From Bacteroidales bacterium UBA714 (GTDB lineage: Bacteria; Bacteroidota; Bacteroidia; Bacteroidales; UBA932): 5,973 nucleotides of DNA. Shown here one piece after another: positions 1-5,973 of the stretch; within the stretch, counting starts at the first letter, position 1, and every line of letters starts with the position of its first letter. Position numbers and translations under genes: made by a program. The notes under the pieces are model-generated. The model did no database searches. It was not told the origin of the DNA and saw only the letters and a list, made by a program, of their open reading frames with translations. The stretch spans positions 1 through 5,973 of the forward strand of contig DBLW01000192.1 of the NCBI GenBank assembly GCA_002298075.1. Reading direction: 5' to 3'.

Positions 1-1
1 T

Positions 2-628
2 GAGGGGGTGCCCGGAGTGAGCAGAAATGACGAGGAGATAATGGGTGTGAAGCTGGAGATATTTTCCATATCAGGGCTTCGGGCGCATTTTGCGGACAGT
101 GTGCCGAACTGCTCTGACACATCGGTGTATCTGGTGACACGCAGTGCTGACTACCGTATATGGAAGGATTCGAGAAAGATGCTCGGTGATTTTGTTCAGG
201 ACGGGAAAGTCCTTGCCAGGGACACCTGGAGGGCAGGTTTCATGGCAATATCAGACGGGAATGCACAGATTGGCGTGAGCCGCGGGAACAAGGCCTTCAG
301 ATATGTCGTCAGACATGGCGGTTCATTTTTCCGTCAGATGGCAATAGTCTCAGCAGGCACAAGATGTGACCGGCAATATATTCTCAAGGGCAAGGTGACA
401 CGTTGCGCATACGCAAGGGATGAAAACGGCAAGATGTATTTTGTTCAGACCAGCAAGGCTGAGACCTTGTATGGCTTTGCTGACGCGCTGATTGAGTATG
501 GTTTCATTGATGCCGTATATGTGACAGGAGGAGCGCAGCCAGAACTGTTCTACCGTGATGCGGACGGTCTCCCCCATGGCGGCTATACGGATGACAAGCC
601 TCACAAGATGGTTGTCTGGACCAGGTAA
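2..628 (+). CDS. Phosphodiester glycosidase (NAGPA)-like protein, probably 5'-partial
   Basis: The frame is open to the left edge, so the gene probably begins outside the window. If it is complete, the best internal start is the ATG at 41; GAGGAG at 32-37 lies very close to it. No signal peptide is visible. The C-terminal half resembles the phosphodiester glycosidase family (PF09992; relatives of the human enzyme that uncovers mannose-6-phosphate). The supporting pattern is an AIVSAGT segment near 335-358, a conserved-looking block around 386-450 with an RDENGKMYFVQ strand, then FADALIEYGFIDAVYVTGG ending near 532. In typical members the last block reads like LGAxxAxNLDGG; here T replaces the usual D (codon 524-526). 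The stretch after it is short and ends MVVWTR. It converges with the protease gene, with 4 bp between the stops. The family call rests on pattern recognition only; substrate and activity are unknown. Confidence 0.6.
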   Translation, partial: EGVPGVSRNDEEIMGVKLEIFSISGLRAHFADSVPNCSDTSVYLVTRSADYRIWKDSRKMLGDFVQDGKVLARDTWRAGFMAISDGNAQIGVSRGNKAFRYVVRHGGSFFRQMAIVSAGTRCDRQYILKGKVTRCAYARDENGKMYFVQTSKAETLYGFADALIEYGFIDAVYVTGGAQPELFYRDADGLPHGGYTDDKPHKMVVWTR

Positions 629-632
629 CCGG

Positions 633-1832
633 TCAGATTATACCCTCTCCTATTTCAACCGTTACGGTTACTGTCCTGCCGTCCACTTTTCTTACCGTAT
701 ATATTGTCGGGCCGTTAAGATTCAGTGCGTTACGTTCTTCTTCCCATGGAATTTCAGTTACAGGCCGGCCGTTTACGGACAGAATAACATCGCCGATTTC
801 AATGCCCGCTTTTTCCGCATTGCCCCCGACATATACACCATTGACTATCCAGCCTTCACAAATGTCAGTCCTGTCCACATAAGCCATATGGAGCCGTGAT
901 GCATCCCGCCATGATTCCGGATATGATGAATTGCGCCGTGCCCAGACAGACTTGCCCGGGACATCGAATACAAAATCATAATGCCTGAGTATGCCGTTGC
1001 CTATTATCCCGGCATATGGCCTTTCAGACAAGGCACCTTTCTCATTAAGCGAACATGCCACAACTACATTGTCCAAAGTATCCAGCATTGCAAATTGTCC
1101 GGCTCTTATGACAATCTCGTCAGCGCTTCCCCCGATTCCTCCATGGCTGGTTGTATAATATGCATGTTTTCTTACGCTCATATCCAGTTTTGCGGATGCG
1201 GCCTTAGTAAGTGTAACATTTCTTCCGGAGCCCATGTCTATGAGGAATTTTCCCTTTATGGCATTGCAAGAATCAATCGCAACTGCCGCTTCAACATAGA
1301 ATCTGTTCTTCTCGAATACGGCCGGAAGTTTGGTGAATCCTTCATTTTCAATCAAGTTTACATCAGCCCTGCTGAACATGATGCAACGGCTGAAATCCAC
1401 TTCGAGAGGAGACTCGAATAGTTTGTTGTTGCCGATGATCCCGTCTGCATGGCGGCCCAGAATCTCCCGCAGATTGATGATCGGGGTAATCCGATTTGCC
1501 GACATGTTCCGTCCGCCAAGCCGTATGCCTATCGGGTCCAGCAGGATTTCTATTTGCTGCTGTCCGCCGTTCCCGGCCCCTCCAATAAGTGCGCGTCCCG
1601 TTTTCATCAGCAATCCGGCGAACTGGGACAACGCAAGATAATCCTTGTCCAGGTAGAGCATATCAGCTCCCGTGTCGAACACCAGATTCGCAGGAATACT
1701 GTCGCACAATACAGATTGTATGTAAATGTGCGAGTCGAAAACGAAGGGAATGGCGTCCTCCGGAACTTCCTGTGCAACCATGGAGACGCAGGAACACAAT
1801 AGCGCCGCTGCTGAGTAGAGGAATCTTTTCAT
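633..1832 (-). CDS. Exported bilobal retropepsin-like aspartic protease with C-terminal PDZ domain
   Basis: The 399-residue protein starts MKRFLYSAAALLCSCVSMVAQ, a short basic and hydrophobic signal peptide. Cleavage after A20 is likely; C15 in LCSC is a weak alternative lipobox. Lobe one carries DTGA at 53-56 and the matching hydrophobic-Gly element DGIIG at 130-134. Lobe two has DMGS at 199-202 and AGIIG at 274-278. The spacing fits two retropepsin-like lobes (Asp_protease_2 type) fused in one chain. Residues about 325-395 form a PDZ domain with GWIVNGVYVGGNAEKAGI followed by GDVILSVNGRPV, which commonly binds C-terminal tails or regulates a protease. Lobe two has M where active aspartic proteases have T or S, so its active site may be altered. 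The ATG at 1830-1832 is chosen because it immediately precedes the signal peptide. It is last in the run pepD-like, rpe, protease, 30 bp after rpe. The protein is expected in the periplasm or at the envelope; its target is unknown. Confidence 0.9.
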   Translation of the reverse strand: MKRFLYSAAALLCSCVSMVAQEVPEDAIPFVFDSHIYIQSVLCDSIPANLVFDTGADMLYLDKDYLALSQFAGLLMKTGRALIGGAGNGGQQQIEILLDPIGIRLGGRNMSANRITPIINLREILGRHADGIIGNNKLFESPLEVDFSRCIMFSRADVNLIENEGFTKLPAVFEKNRFYVEAAVAIDSCNAIKGKFLIDMGSGRNVTLTKAASAKLDMSVRKHAYYTTSHGGIGGSADEIVIRAGQFAMLDTLDNVVVACSLNEKGALSERPYAGIIGNGILRHYDFVFDVPGKSVWARRNSSYPESWRDASRLHMAYVDRTDICEGWIVNGVYVGGNAEKAGIEIGDVILSVNGRPVTEIPWEEERNALNLNGPTIYTVRKVDGRTVTVTVEIGEGII

Positions 1833-1862
1833 GCAATATGATTTTGTCTTGCCAGGAAGATT

Positions 1863-2516
1863 TCAGCCTTGCTCCGGACCGCGCATTGAGCGGATTGCCG
1901 CTGCCGGATCGGCGGCCTTGAAAACAGCACTTCCGGCTACAAGAATATTGGCTCCTGCTTGTACGAGGGCCTCTGCGTTTGCCGGGGATACCCCTCCGTC
2001 CACTTCTATAGGAATATCCTGATTGCGTGATGCAATCTCAGCCTTGAGAGCGCGCACCCTGCCGTATGTATCCTCTATGAATTTCTGTCCGCCGAAACCT
2101 GCGAACACAGACATGAGCATCACATAGTCGCACTCATACAGATATGGATAAAGGCTCTCTACAGGCAGATCCGGATTGATTGCAAGACCAGCTTTCGCGC
2201 CATGACTGCGTATTTCCTGCAACACCGCGGACGGATCGGATGTCGCATTCAGGTGAAAAGATACCATATCCGAACCGGCTTCAATAAAACGTCTCACATA
2301 TTTTTCCGGATTCACTATCATAAGATGAGTGTCAAGAGGCTTGGATGCCCGCGAAGCCACGGCTTCCACAATCGGGAAGCCGTAGGATATATTCGGGACA
2401 AATACGCCGTCCATTATGTCAAGATGAAAAATGTCCGCATGGGTGTTCACCATTTCTATATCCTTTTCCAGATGAAGGAAATCCGCGGACAGCATGGATG
2501 GGGCAATTTGTATCAT
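1863..2516 (-). CDS. rpe: Ribulose-phosphate 3-epimerase
   Basis: This cytosolic TIM-barrel enzyme interconverts ribulose 5-phosphate and xylulose 5-phosphate in the non-oxidative pentose-phosphate pathway. The 217-residue length is normal. Family landmarks appear in order: APSMLSADF (S8), HLDIMDGVFVPN (H31, D33), LDTHLMI (H64), LMSV (M135), GFGGQKFI (140-147), EVDGGV (D173) and VAGSAVF (193-199). H31, D33, H64 and D173 correspond to the metal ligands and the catalytic acid/base pair. Two spots differ from the usual form: MSVNPGFGGQ reads MSVFAGFGGQ (F138, A139), and the segment after the second sheet reads FHLNAT where many members have H-x-E-A. A related sugar-phosphate epimerase such as an allulose-6-phosphate epimerase is the main alternative. 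The gene starts 5 bp after the pepD-like stop codon, so it is almost certainly cotranscribed and perhaps translationally coupled with it. Confidence 0.93.
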   Translation of the reverse strand: MIQIAPSMLSADFLHLEKDIEMVNTHADIFHLDIMDGVFVPNISYGFPIVEAVASRASKPLDTHLMIVNPEKYVRRFIEAGSDMVSFHLNATSDPSAVLQEIRSHGAKAGLAINPDLPVESLYPYLYECDYVMLMSVFAGFGGQKFIEDTYGRVRALKAEIASRNQDIPIEVDGGVSPANAEALVQAGANILVAGSAVFKAADPAAAIRSMRGPEQG

Positions 2517-2521
2517 GTGGC

Positions 2522-3958
2522 TTATCTGAAAGTAGTTACGACATCAGCAAGTAAGGCCACGAACTTTTCAAGCGACGCAAGGTCAAGTCTCTCTCCCGGA
2601 GCATGTACACCTCTGAGAGTCGGTCCGAAAGACACCATGTCAAGCCCGGGGAACTTTTCCGTGAACAAGCCGCACTCAAGCCCGGCATGTATTGCCTTCA
2701 CTTTTGGCTCAGCCCCGAACAATTTCCTGTATGAGGCCACGCAGGCATCCCTTATCGGTGAAACCGCAGCCGGTGCCCATCCCGGATATTCGCTCTCGTG
2801 AGTAACCGTTGCCCCTGCAAGCCTGAAGCACGCTTCCATTTTAGAGGCGGCCGCACGGCGTGCCGCCGTGACGCAGCTGCGCTGGCTGGATCCTATGCGG
2901 ATCACGCCTTCCCCTACCATCTTCACTGAAGCGAGATTGGTGGAAGTCTCCACAAAATTCTCAATCTCCTGGCTCATTGCAAGCACACCGTGAGGTGCCG
3001 CACACAAGGCAGTGACAAGACTCCACGCGGTATTCTCATCAATGGCCTTCTGAGCTCCGGTGTTCTCATAGATATCCATACCTACCTTAAGCAACTTTTC
3101 CACAGCGCCATATTCCTCCTTTACATCATAAGCATAATCCTCCAGACGTGAAGAAATCATCTCGAGAATGCCTGAGTCGGCTGCGATTACAGCCTTGGCC
3201 TCCCTTGCAATAGCGTTGCGCTTGTTGCCTCCGTCTATGCTGACGAGCTGCCAGTCAAGCTCTGCGATGCTGTACAGGAAACGTCCCAGAAGCTGGACTG
3301 CATTTGCCCTGCCTTTGTTGATGTCATCTCCGCTATGTCCTCCAAGCGCATCCTTGACATATATTTCCGCATAATCGAAGTCTTCCTCGACCGGCTCTTC
3401 CTCGTAGTGGAACTCCGCTGTAGTATCAAGTCCTCCCGCACATCCGACGAAAATCTCCCCCTCATCTTCCGAATCGAGATTCAGCAGCACTTTTCCGCTG
3501 AAAAAATCCGGCTTAAGGGCCATAGCCCCGTCAAGTCCGGTCTCCTCAGCCACTGTGAAAAGGCATTCAAGCTTTCCGCACTGCAGACCGGAATCGAGAA
3601 GCGCAAGCTGGGCAGCGATTCCTATGCCGCAGTCTGCCCCGAGAGTCGTGTCAGGAGCTATCATCCATCCGTTTTCTATTACATACCTGATCGGATCCTT
3701 GGCGAAATCATGTTCAACCCCCTCGTTCTTCTCACAAACCATGTCAGTGTGGCTCTGAAGAACGATTGCAGGTGCATCCTCAAAGCCCTTTGCAGCCTCT
3801 TTCACTATCAAGACGTTACCTGCCTCATCAGTCCTGCACTCAAGATTGCGTGCCTTTGCGAACTCCTGAAGGTAGGCGATTATGTGTTCCTCATGTCCGG
3901 ACTCCCTTGGGATCCTTGTTATTTCCTTAAAAAAAGACAATACTGTTTCTGAATTCAT
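2522..3958 (-). CDS. pepD: Aminoacyl-histidine dipeptidase (cytosol non-specific dipeptidase, M20 family)
   Basis: This is a cytosolic di-zinc dipeptidase of the PepD type. The family cleaves Xaa-His and other dipeptides, feeding peptide-derived amino acids into metabolism. At 478 residues it is close to the usual length of about 485. The metal and catalytic residues are all present at family spacing: H70 and catalytic D72 in LQSHTDMV, bridging D109 in LGADCGIG, catalytic E138 and metal ligand E139 in AEETG, D162 in LNLDSEDEGE, and H452 in GVHAPGE. GGHSGDDI (206-213) opens the inserted lid and dimerisation domain, which runs to roughly residue 390. There is no signal peptide. The ATG at 3956-3958 gives the standard N-terminus and lies 23 bp downstream of a good -7 promoter element. 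It is the first gene of a probable operon with rpe and the protease. Nothing suggests truncation. Confidence 0.97.
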   Translation of the reverse strand: MNSETVLSFFKEITRIPRESGHEEHIIAYLQEFAKARNLECRTDEAGNVLIVKEAAKGFEDAPAIVLQSHTDMVCEKNEGVEHDFAKDPIRYVIENGWMIAPDTTLGADCGIGIAAQLALLDSGLQCGKLECLFTVAEETGLDGAMALKPDFFSGKVLLNLDSEDEGEIFVGCAGGLDTTAEFHYEEEPVEEDFDYAEIYVKDALGGHSGDDINKGRANAVQLLGRFLYSIAELDWQLVSIDGGNKRNAIAREAKAVIAADSGILEMISSRLEDYAYDVKEEYGAVEKLLKVGMDIYENTGAQKAIDENTAWSLVTALCAAPHGVLAMSQEIENFVETSTNLASVKMVGEGVIRIGSSQRSCVTAARRAAASKMEACFRLAGATVTHESEYPGWAPAAVSPIRDACVASYRKLFGAEPKVKAIHAGLECGLFTEKFPGLDMVSFGPTLRGVHAPGERLDLASLEKFVALLADVVTTFR

Positions 3959-3972
3959 GGCTAATAAAATAT

Positions 3973-4004
3973 TTTCCCCGCAAAGATATTACTTTACGGG
4001 GAAA
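3973..4004. repeat. Imperfect inverted repeat overlapping the pepD promoter
   Basis: The outer arms are 8 bp (TTTCCCCG at 3973-3980, CGGGGAAA at 3997-4004). After one mismatched pair (3981 with 3996), 4-bp inner arms follow (AAAG at 3982-3985, CTTT at 3992-3995), around the 6-base loop ATATTA. In minus-strand RNA this would form a 12-pair hairpin followed by a moderately U-rich stretch, so it could terminate dnaA transcripts. It also contains the -7 element, so it could equally be an operator. Only the symmetry is seen directly; the role is open. Confidence 0.6.
3981..3988 (-). promoter_or_regulatory. Probable -7 promoter element for the pepD-rpe-protease unit
   Basis: On the minus strand this reads TATCTTTG, an exact match to the Bacteroidetes primary sigma factor -7 element TAnnTTTG. 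Initiation would be expected about 5-7 bases downstream, giving a leader of roughly 16 bases before the pepD ATG. The matching -33 element (TTTG-like) is weak: only a TGATTT stretch is seen upstream around 4003-4008. The element lies inside the inverted repeat at 3973-4004. The promoter assignment is an inference from motif and position. Confidence 0.6.
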
Positions 4005-4011
4005 TCACTAG

Positions 4012-4025
4012 TGTCATTTGTGACA
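4012..4025. repeat. Short perfect inverted repeat upstream of the pepD promoter
   Basis: TGTCA at 4012-4016 and TGACA at 4021-4025 are perfect 5-bp arms around TTTG. The site ends 24 bp upstream of the predicted -7 element, so it covers roughly the -33 region. That position would suit a dimeric regulator, but a 5-bp-arm palindrome can arise by chance. No regulator can be named. Confidence 0.35.
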
Positions 4026-4074
4026 ATCTTGCTTTTATTTCTTGGCGATTAGGCCATCAGCACGGTTCCGGGAT

Positions 4075-5502
4075 TTATCTGCGCACCGGAGCAAGCATTT
4101 TCTCTATGTCAGTGACATACTGCTTGAAAGTCTTGTCGGTCGACATAAGGTCAGAGACGGTAGTGCATGCATGCAGCACTGTCGCGTGGTCTTTGCCTCC
4201 TATTTCCGCACCGATTGTGGACAGGGAGCAGTTCGCTATAAGGCTGCGCGACATGTACATCGCTATCTGCCTGGCCTGCACTATCTGGCGTTTGCGTGTC
4301 TTAGAGAGCAAATCGTCCCGTGTTATATTGAAATAGTCGCATACTACACGCTGCACCTTATCTATGGTAAGGTCGCTTTGCTGCTCTCCGACAATCTTGT
4401 CAGTAATCTGCTCCGCAAGAGCAACTGACATCTCCTTATGCGCGAGTGTCGCATTTGCTATAAGTGAAATAAGCGCACCTTCAAGCTCACGGAAATTGGA
4501 TTTGATTCTCGTTGCGAGGAAGTTGAGCACGTCATCACCGAGCTGCACTCCCTCACGGAATGCCCTTGCCTTGAGCATCTGCAGCCTTGTCGCAAAGTCA
4601 GGCCTCTGAAGCTCTACCGACAAGCCCCATTTGAGCCTCGAAAGAAGCCTTTCCTCAAAATTCTCCAGTTCAACAGGCGGCCTGTCAGAAGTGAATATGA
4701 GCTGTTTGCCGGACTGGTGAAGGTGATTGAAAATATTGAAGAACGCGTTCTGGGTGCTCTGTCCCACCAAATCCTGGATATCATCCAAGATAAGCACGTC
4801 CATCTTCTGGTAGAAAGCGAGGAAATCGGTAAGCTTGTTCCTTACGTTTACCGCATCCATATACTGAGTCTTGAACCTGTTGGCAGGCACGTAAAGCACC
4901 ACAAGTTCTGGAAACTTCTTCTTGATTGATATTCCTATGGCCTGTGCCAGGTGGGTCTTCCCGAGTCCCGGTCCGCCAAAAAGGAAGAGCGGGTTGAACG
5001 CAGTCTTTCCCGGAGCTGATGATATGCTTTCTCCTGCCGTGAAGCCCATCTTGTTGCACTCTCCTACTATAAGGTTCTCGAAGCAGTAAACGGGATTCAG
5101 CTGCGGATTGACCTGTATCCTCTGCATGCCGGGGAACACGAAAGGTCCGGGATTGCCTCCCCTGCTGTATGTCTCCACAGAAATCATCTTGCTGTTGACA
5201 GGAGTGTTTCCATGGGCGGCAGGGTATATGAGAGACTGCTGCTTCTGAACAGGAGTCACCACATAGACAAGTCTTGCTGACACGCCGAGCTCCTTTTTAA
5301 GGGCTGCCTTCAAGATGTCAAGGTAGGCGTCCTCAAGATACTCGCGGAAAAACTCTGACGGAACCTGAACCGTAAGAGTCGATTCTGCAAGCGATACCGG
5401 CTTGATAGGCCTGAACCACACTTCGAACTGCTTCGGGTCAATGTTCTGCCGAATGAAATTCAGACAGTTGTTCCATACTGATATGTGTCTTTCCTGTATC
5501 AT
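4075..5502 (-). CDS. dnaA: Chromosomal replication initiator protein DnaA
   Basis: DnaA binds DnaA boxes and, as an ATP-bound filament, opens the replication origin. The 475-residue product has all four domains. Domain I is at about 1-85 (SVWNNCLNFI and FEVWFRPI). The linker is short, about 86-132. The AAA+ domain III has Walker A GGPGLGKTH (176-184), Walker B LILDD (237-241), sensor 1 around TSD (271-273), the box VII arginine R285 in EERLLSRL, and sensor 2 R338 in NFRELEG. Domain IV has the DNA-binding signature GGKDHATVLHAC (435-446). The ATG at 5500-5502 is chosen because MIQERHISVWN matches the usual Bacteroidetes start; a TTG 14 codons upstream would add an atypical basic extension. The gene lies 262 bp downstream of the MCE-like gene and 116 bp upstream of the pepD-like gene, so it is probably transcribed on its own. 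Confidence 0.98.
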   Translation of the reverse strand: MIQERHISVWNNCLNFIRQNIDPKQFEVWFRPIKPVSLAESTLTVQVPSEFFREYLEDAYLDILKAALKKELGVSARLVYVVTPVQKQQSLIYPAAHGNTPVNSKMISVETYSRGGNPGPFVFPGMQRIQVNPQLNPVYCFENLIVGECNKMGFTAGESISSAPGKTAFNPLFLFGGPGLGKTHLAQAIGISIKKKFPELVVLYVPANRFKTQYMDAVNVRNKLTDFLAFYQKMDVLILDDIQDLVGQSTQNAFFNIFNHLHQSGKQLIFTSDRPPVELENFEERLLSRLKWGLSVELQRPDFATRLQMLKARAFREGVQLGDDVLNFLATRIKSNFRELEGALISLIANATLAHKEMSVALAEQITDKIVGEQQSDLTIDKVQRVVCDYFNITRDDLLSKTRKRQIVQARQIAMYMSRSLIANCSLSTIGAEIGGKDHATVLHACTTVSDLMSTDKTFKQYVTDIEKMLAPVRR

Positions 5503-5552
5503 CTGTTTTTGGATTTGCAATCGTTTGAACCGTGCCTTCCGCAACGGGAGTA

Positions 5553-5560
5553 CAAAGATG
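5553..5560 (-). promoter_or_regulatory. Candidate -7 promoter element for dnaA
   Basis: The minus strand reads CATCTTTG, which matches five of the six fixed positions of the Bacteroidetes -7 element TAnnTTTG. It lies 50 bp upstream of the dnaA ATG, so the leader would be roughly 44 bases. Upstream is a T-rich tract without a clear TTTG at -33. It shares ATCTTTG with the pepD promoter. This is inference from position and motif only. Confidence 0.4.
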
Positions 5561-5750
5561 AGGAAAAAAAAGTTATAAAAAATAAAATATTCTATTGCTT
5601 TTTAATTTTATTTTACAGACCGCCCGCATCGGGAAACCCCAAACGGATAGCCTGCAAAATACTAAAAATCAAACATTTACAAAAATGGAAATTTGCAAAC
5701 AATGTAAATATTAGATATTTATAAATTTGAATTATTCTATTTTATACAAT

Positions 5751-5762
5751 CTCTTGCGAGAG
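5751..5762 (-). terminator. Weak hairpin just after the MCE-like stop codon
   Basis: CTCT (5751-5754) and AGAG (5759-5762) form a 4-bp stem around a 4-base loop, starting three bases after the stop codon on the minus strand. An A/T-rich segment (ATTGTATAAAAT) follows. The stem is short and lacks a proper U tract, so this is only a possible transcript end. Confidence 0.2.
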
Positions 5763-5764
5763 CA

Positions 5765-5973
5765 TCAGAATACTGAAATCTTTATGTATTTTTTGGGGTT
5801 CTGCTCAATCTTGCGCACAAGGGAATCCACGTCATTGAGCAGGGAATCCACTGATTCATAAACGGCTCCGTCATGCATAAGCTTGCCGAGCGTCCCGTCC
5901 GGATCATTGATGTTTTCAAGCAACGACTTGAATGAAAGCACAAGCCCCTTTATGTCCGCCTCGTCAAGAGATG
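5765..5973 (-). CDS. C-terminal fragment of an MCE/MlaD-like protein, 5'-partial
   Basis: Only the last 68 residues are in the window; the gene continues past the right edge and stops with TGA at 5765-5767. The visible part is helical and polar. It contains LVLSFKSLLENIND, then DGTLGKLMHDGAVYESVDSL and a final NPKKYIKISVF. That arrangement (helical segment, GTLGKL-type turn, VDSLL helix, then NPKKY...SVF) resembles the C-termini of MlaD/MCE substrate-binding proteins in Bacteroidota. These are anchored in the inner membrane and move phospholipids between the membranes together with an ABC transporter. The MCE domain itself, the N-terminal membrane anchor and any transporter genes are outside the window, so the call rests on the tail alone. 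Confidence 0.65.
   Translation of the reverse strand, partial: SLDEADIKGLVLSFKSLLENINDPDGTLGKLMHDGAVYESVDSLLNDVDSLVRKIEQNPKKYIKISVF

Larger units (their letters stand above)
5503..5764. other. AT-rich intergenic region upstream of dnaA
   Basis: This 262-bp gap carries no credible gene. It holds the candidate dnaA promoter at 5553-5560 and a long A/T-dominated stretch, broken by a small GC-rich patch at 5617-5640 that contains a CCCG/CGGG mini-hairpin (5623-5633). There is also a perfect 8-bp palindrome TTTGCAAA (5692-5699), flanked by 6-bp inverted arms ATTTAC (5675-5680) and GTAAAT (5704-5709). No consensus DnaA boxes were found, only near matches, so origin or autoregulatory function is not supported. 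Confidence 0.6.

Noticed and set aside
2202..2801. Plus-strand open frame of 199 codons spanning the rpe/pepD-like junction
   Set aside because: It overlaps two well-supported genes on the other strand and its product has no recognisable motif.
3335..3952. Long plus-strand open frame of 205 codons opposite the pepD-like gene
   Set aside because: The minus-strand frame encodes a complete M20 dipeptidase with every metal ligand; the plus-strand product shows no recognisable domain.
5503..5544. TTG start for dnaA, 14 codons upstream of the chosen ATG
   Set aside because: It adds a basic extension unlike known DnaA N-termini and brings the start within 10 bp of the candidate -7 element, whereas MIQERHISVWN at the ATG fits the family.
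5611..5619. DnaA-box-like sequence TTTTACAGA, with a weaker one, TTATACAAT, at 5742-5750
   Set aside because: They have one and two mismatches to TTWTNCACA, are not clustered, and near matches are expected by chance in A/T-rich DNA.
5623..5633. CCCG/CGGG mini-hairpin as a terminator
   Set aside because: It has only a 4-bp stem with a 3-base loop and no adjacent U tract on either strand.
5485..5724. Small plus-strand open frame of 79 codons upstream of dnaA
   Set aside because: It begins inside dnaA, runs through A/T-rich low-complexity DNA (many K, I, F, N codons), and has no family-like pattern.

Overview
The window looks like a chromosomal segment from a member of the Bacteroidota, probably the order Bacteroidales. 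This rests on several signs: the exact Bacteroidetes-type -7 promoter element (TAnnTTTG) in front of one gene; start sites without convincing Shine-Dalgarno sequences; a secreted bilobal retropepsin-like protease carrying a PDZ domain; a DnaA of the short-linker type; and a protein tail ending in NPKKYIKISVF, which resembles the C-termini of MCE/MlaD proteins in this phylum. No mobile element, CRISPR array, tRNA or rRNA is visible. Genus cannot be assigned from the sequence alone.

Layout, left to right. A plus-strand gene (2-628), cut by or close to the left edge, encodes the C-terminal part of a phosphodiester glycosidase (NAGPA)-like protein. It converges on a minus-strand block with only 4 bp between the two stop codons. 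The minus-strand block, in transcription order (right to left), is: the C-terminal tail of an MCE/MlaD-like protein (5765-5973, cut by the right edge); a 262-bp AT-rich intergenic region; dnaA (4075-5502); a 116-bp intergenic region with two inverted repeats and a good -7 promoter element; pepD-type aminoacyl-histidine dipeptidase (2522-3958); ribulose-phosphate 3-epimerase (1863-2516); and an exported aspartic protease with a PDZ domain (633-1832).

The pepD-like gene, rpe and the protease gene are separated by 5 and 30 bp and are probably one transcription unit, starting from the promoter just upstream of pepD. dnaA probably has its own promoter near 5553-5560. Functionally the window is mostly housekeeping: replication initiation, cytosolic dipeptide breakdown, the pentose-phosphate pathway, envelope lipid transport, and two less well understood proteins (the protease and the glycosidase-like protein).

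I found no clear novel system. The most interesting points are the two inverted repeats around the pepD promoter, the DTG/DMG asymmetry of the two-lobed protease, the altered phosphate-loop region of the epimerase, and the loss of the usual DGG motif in the glycosidase-like protein.
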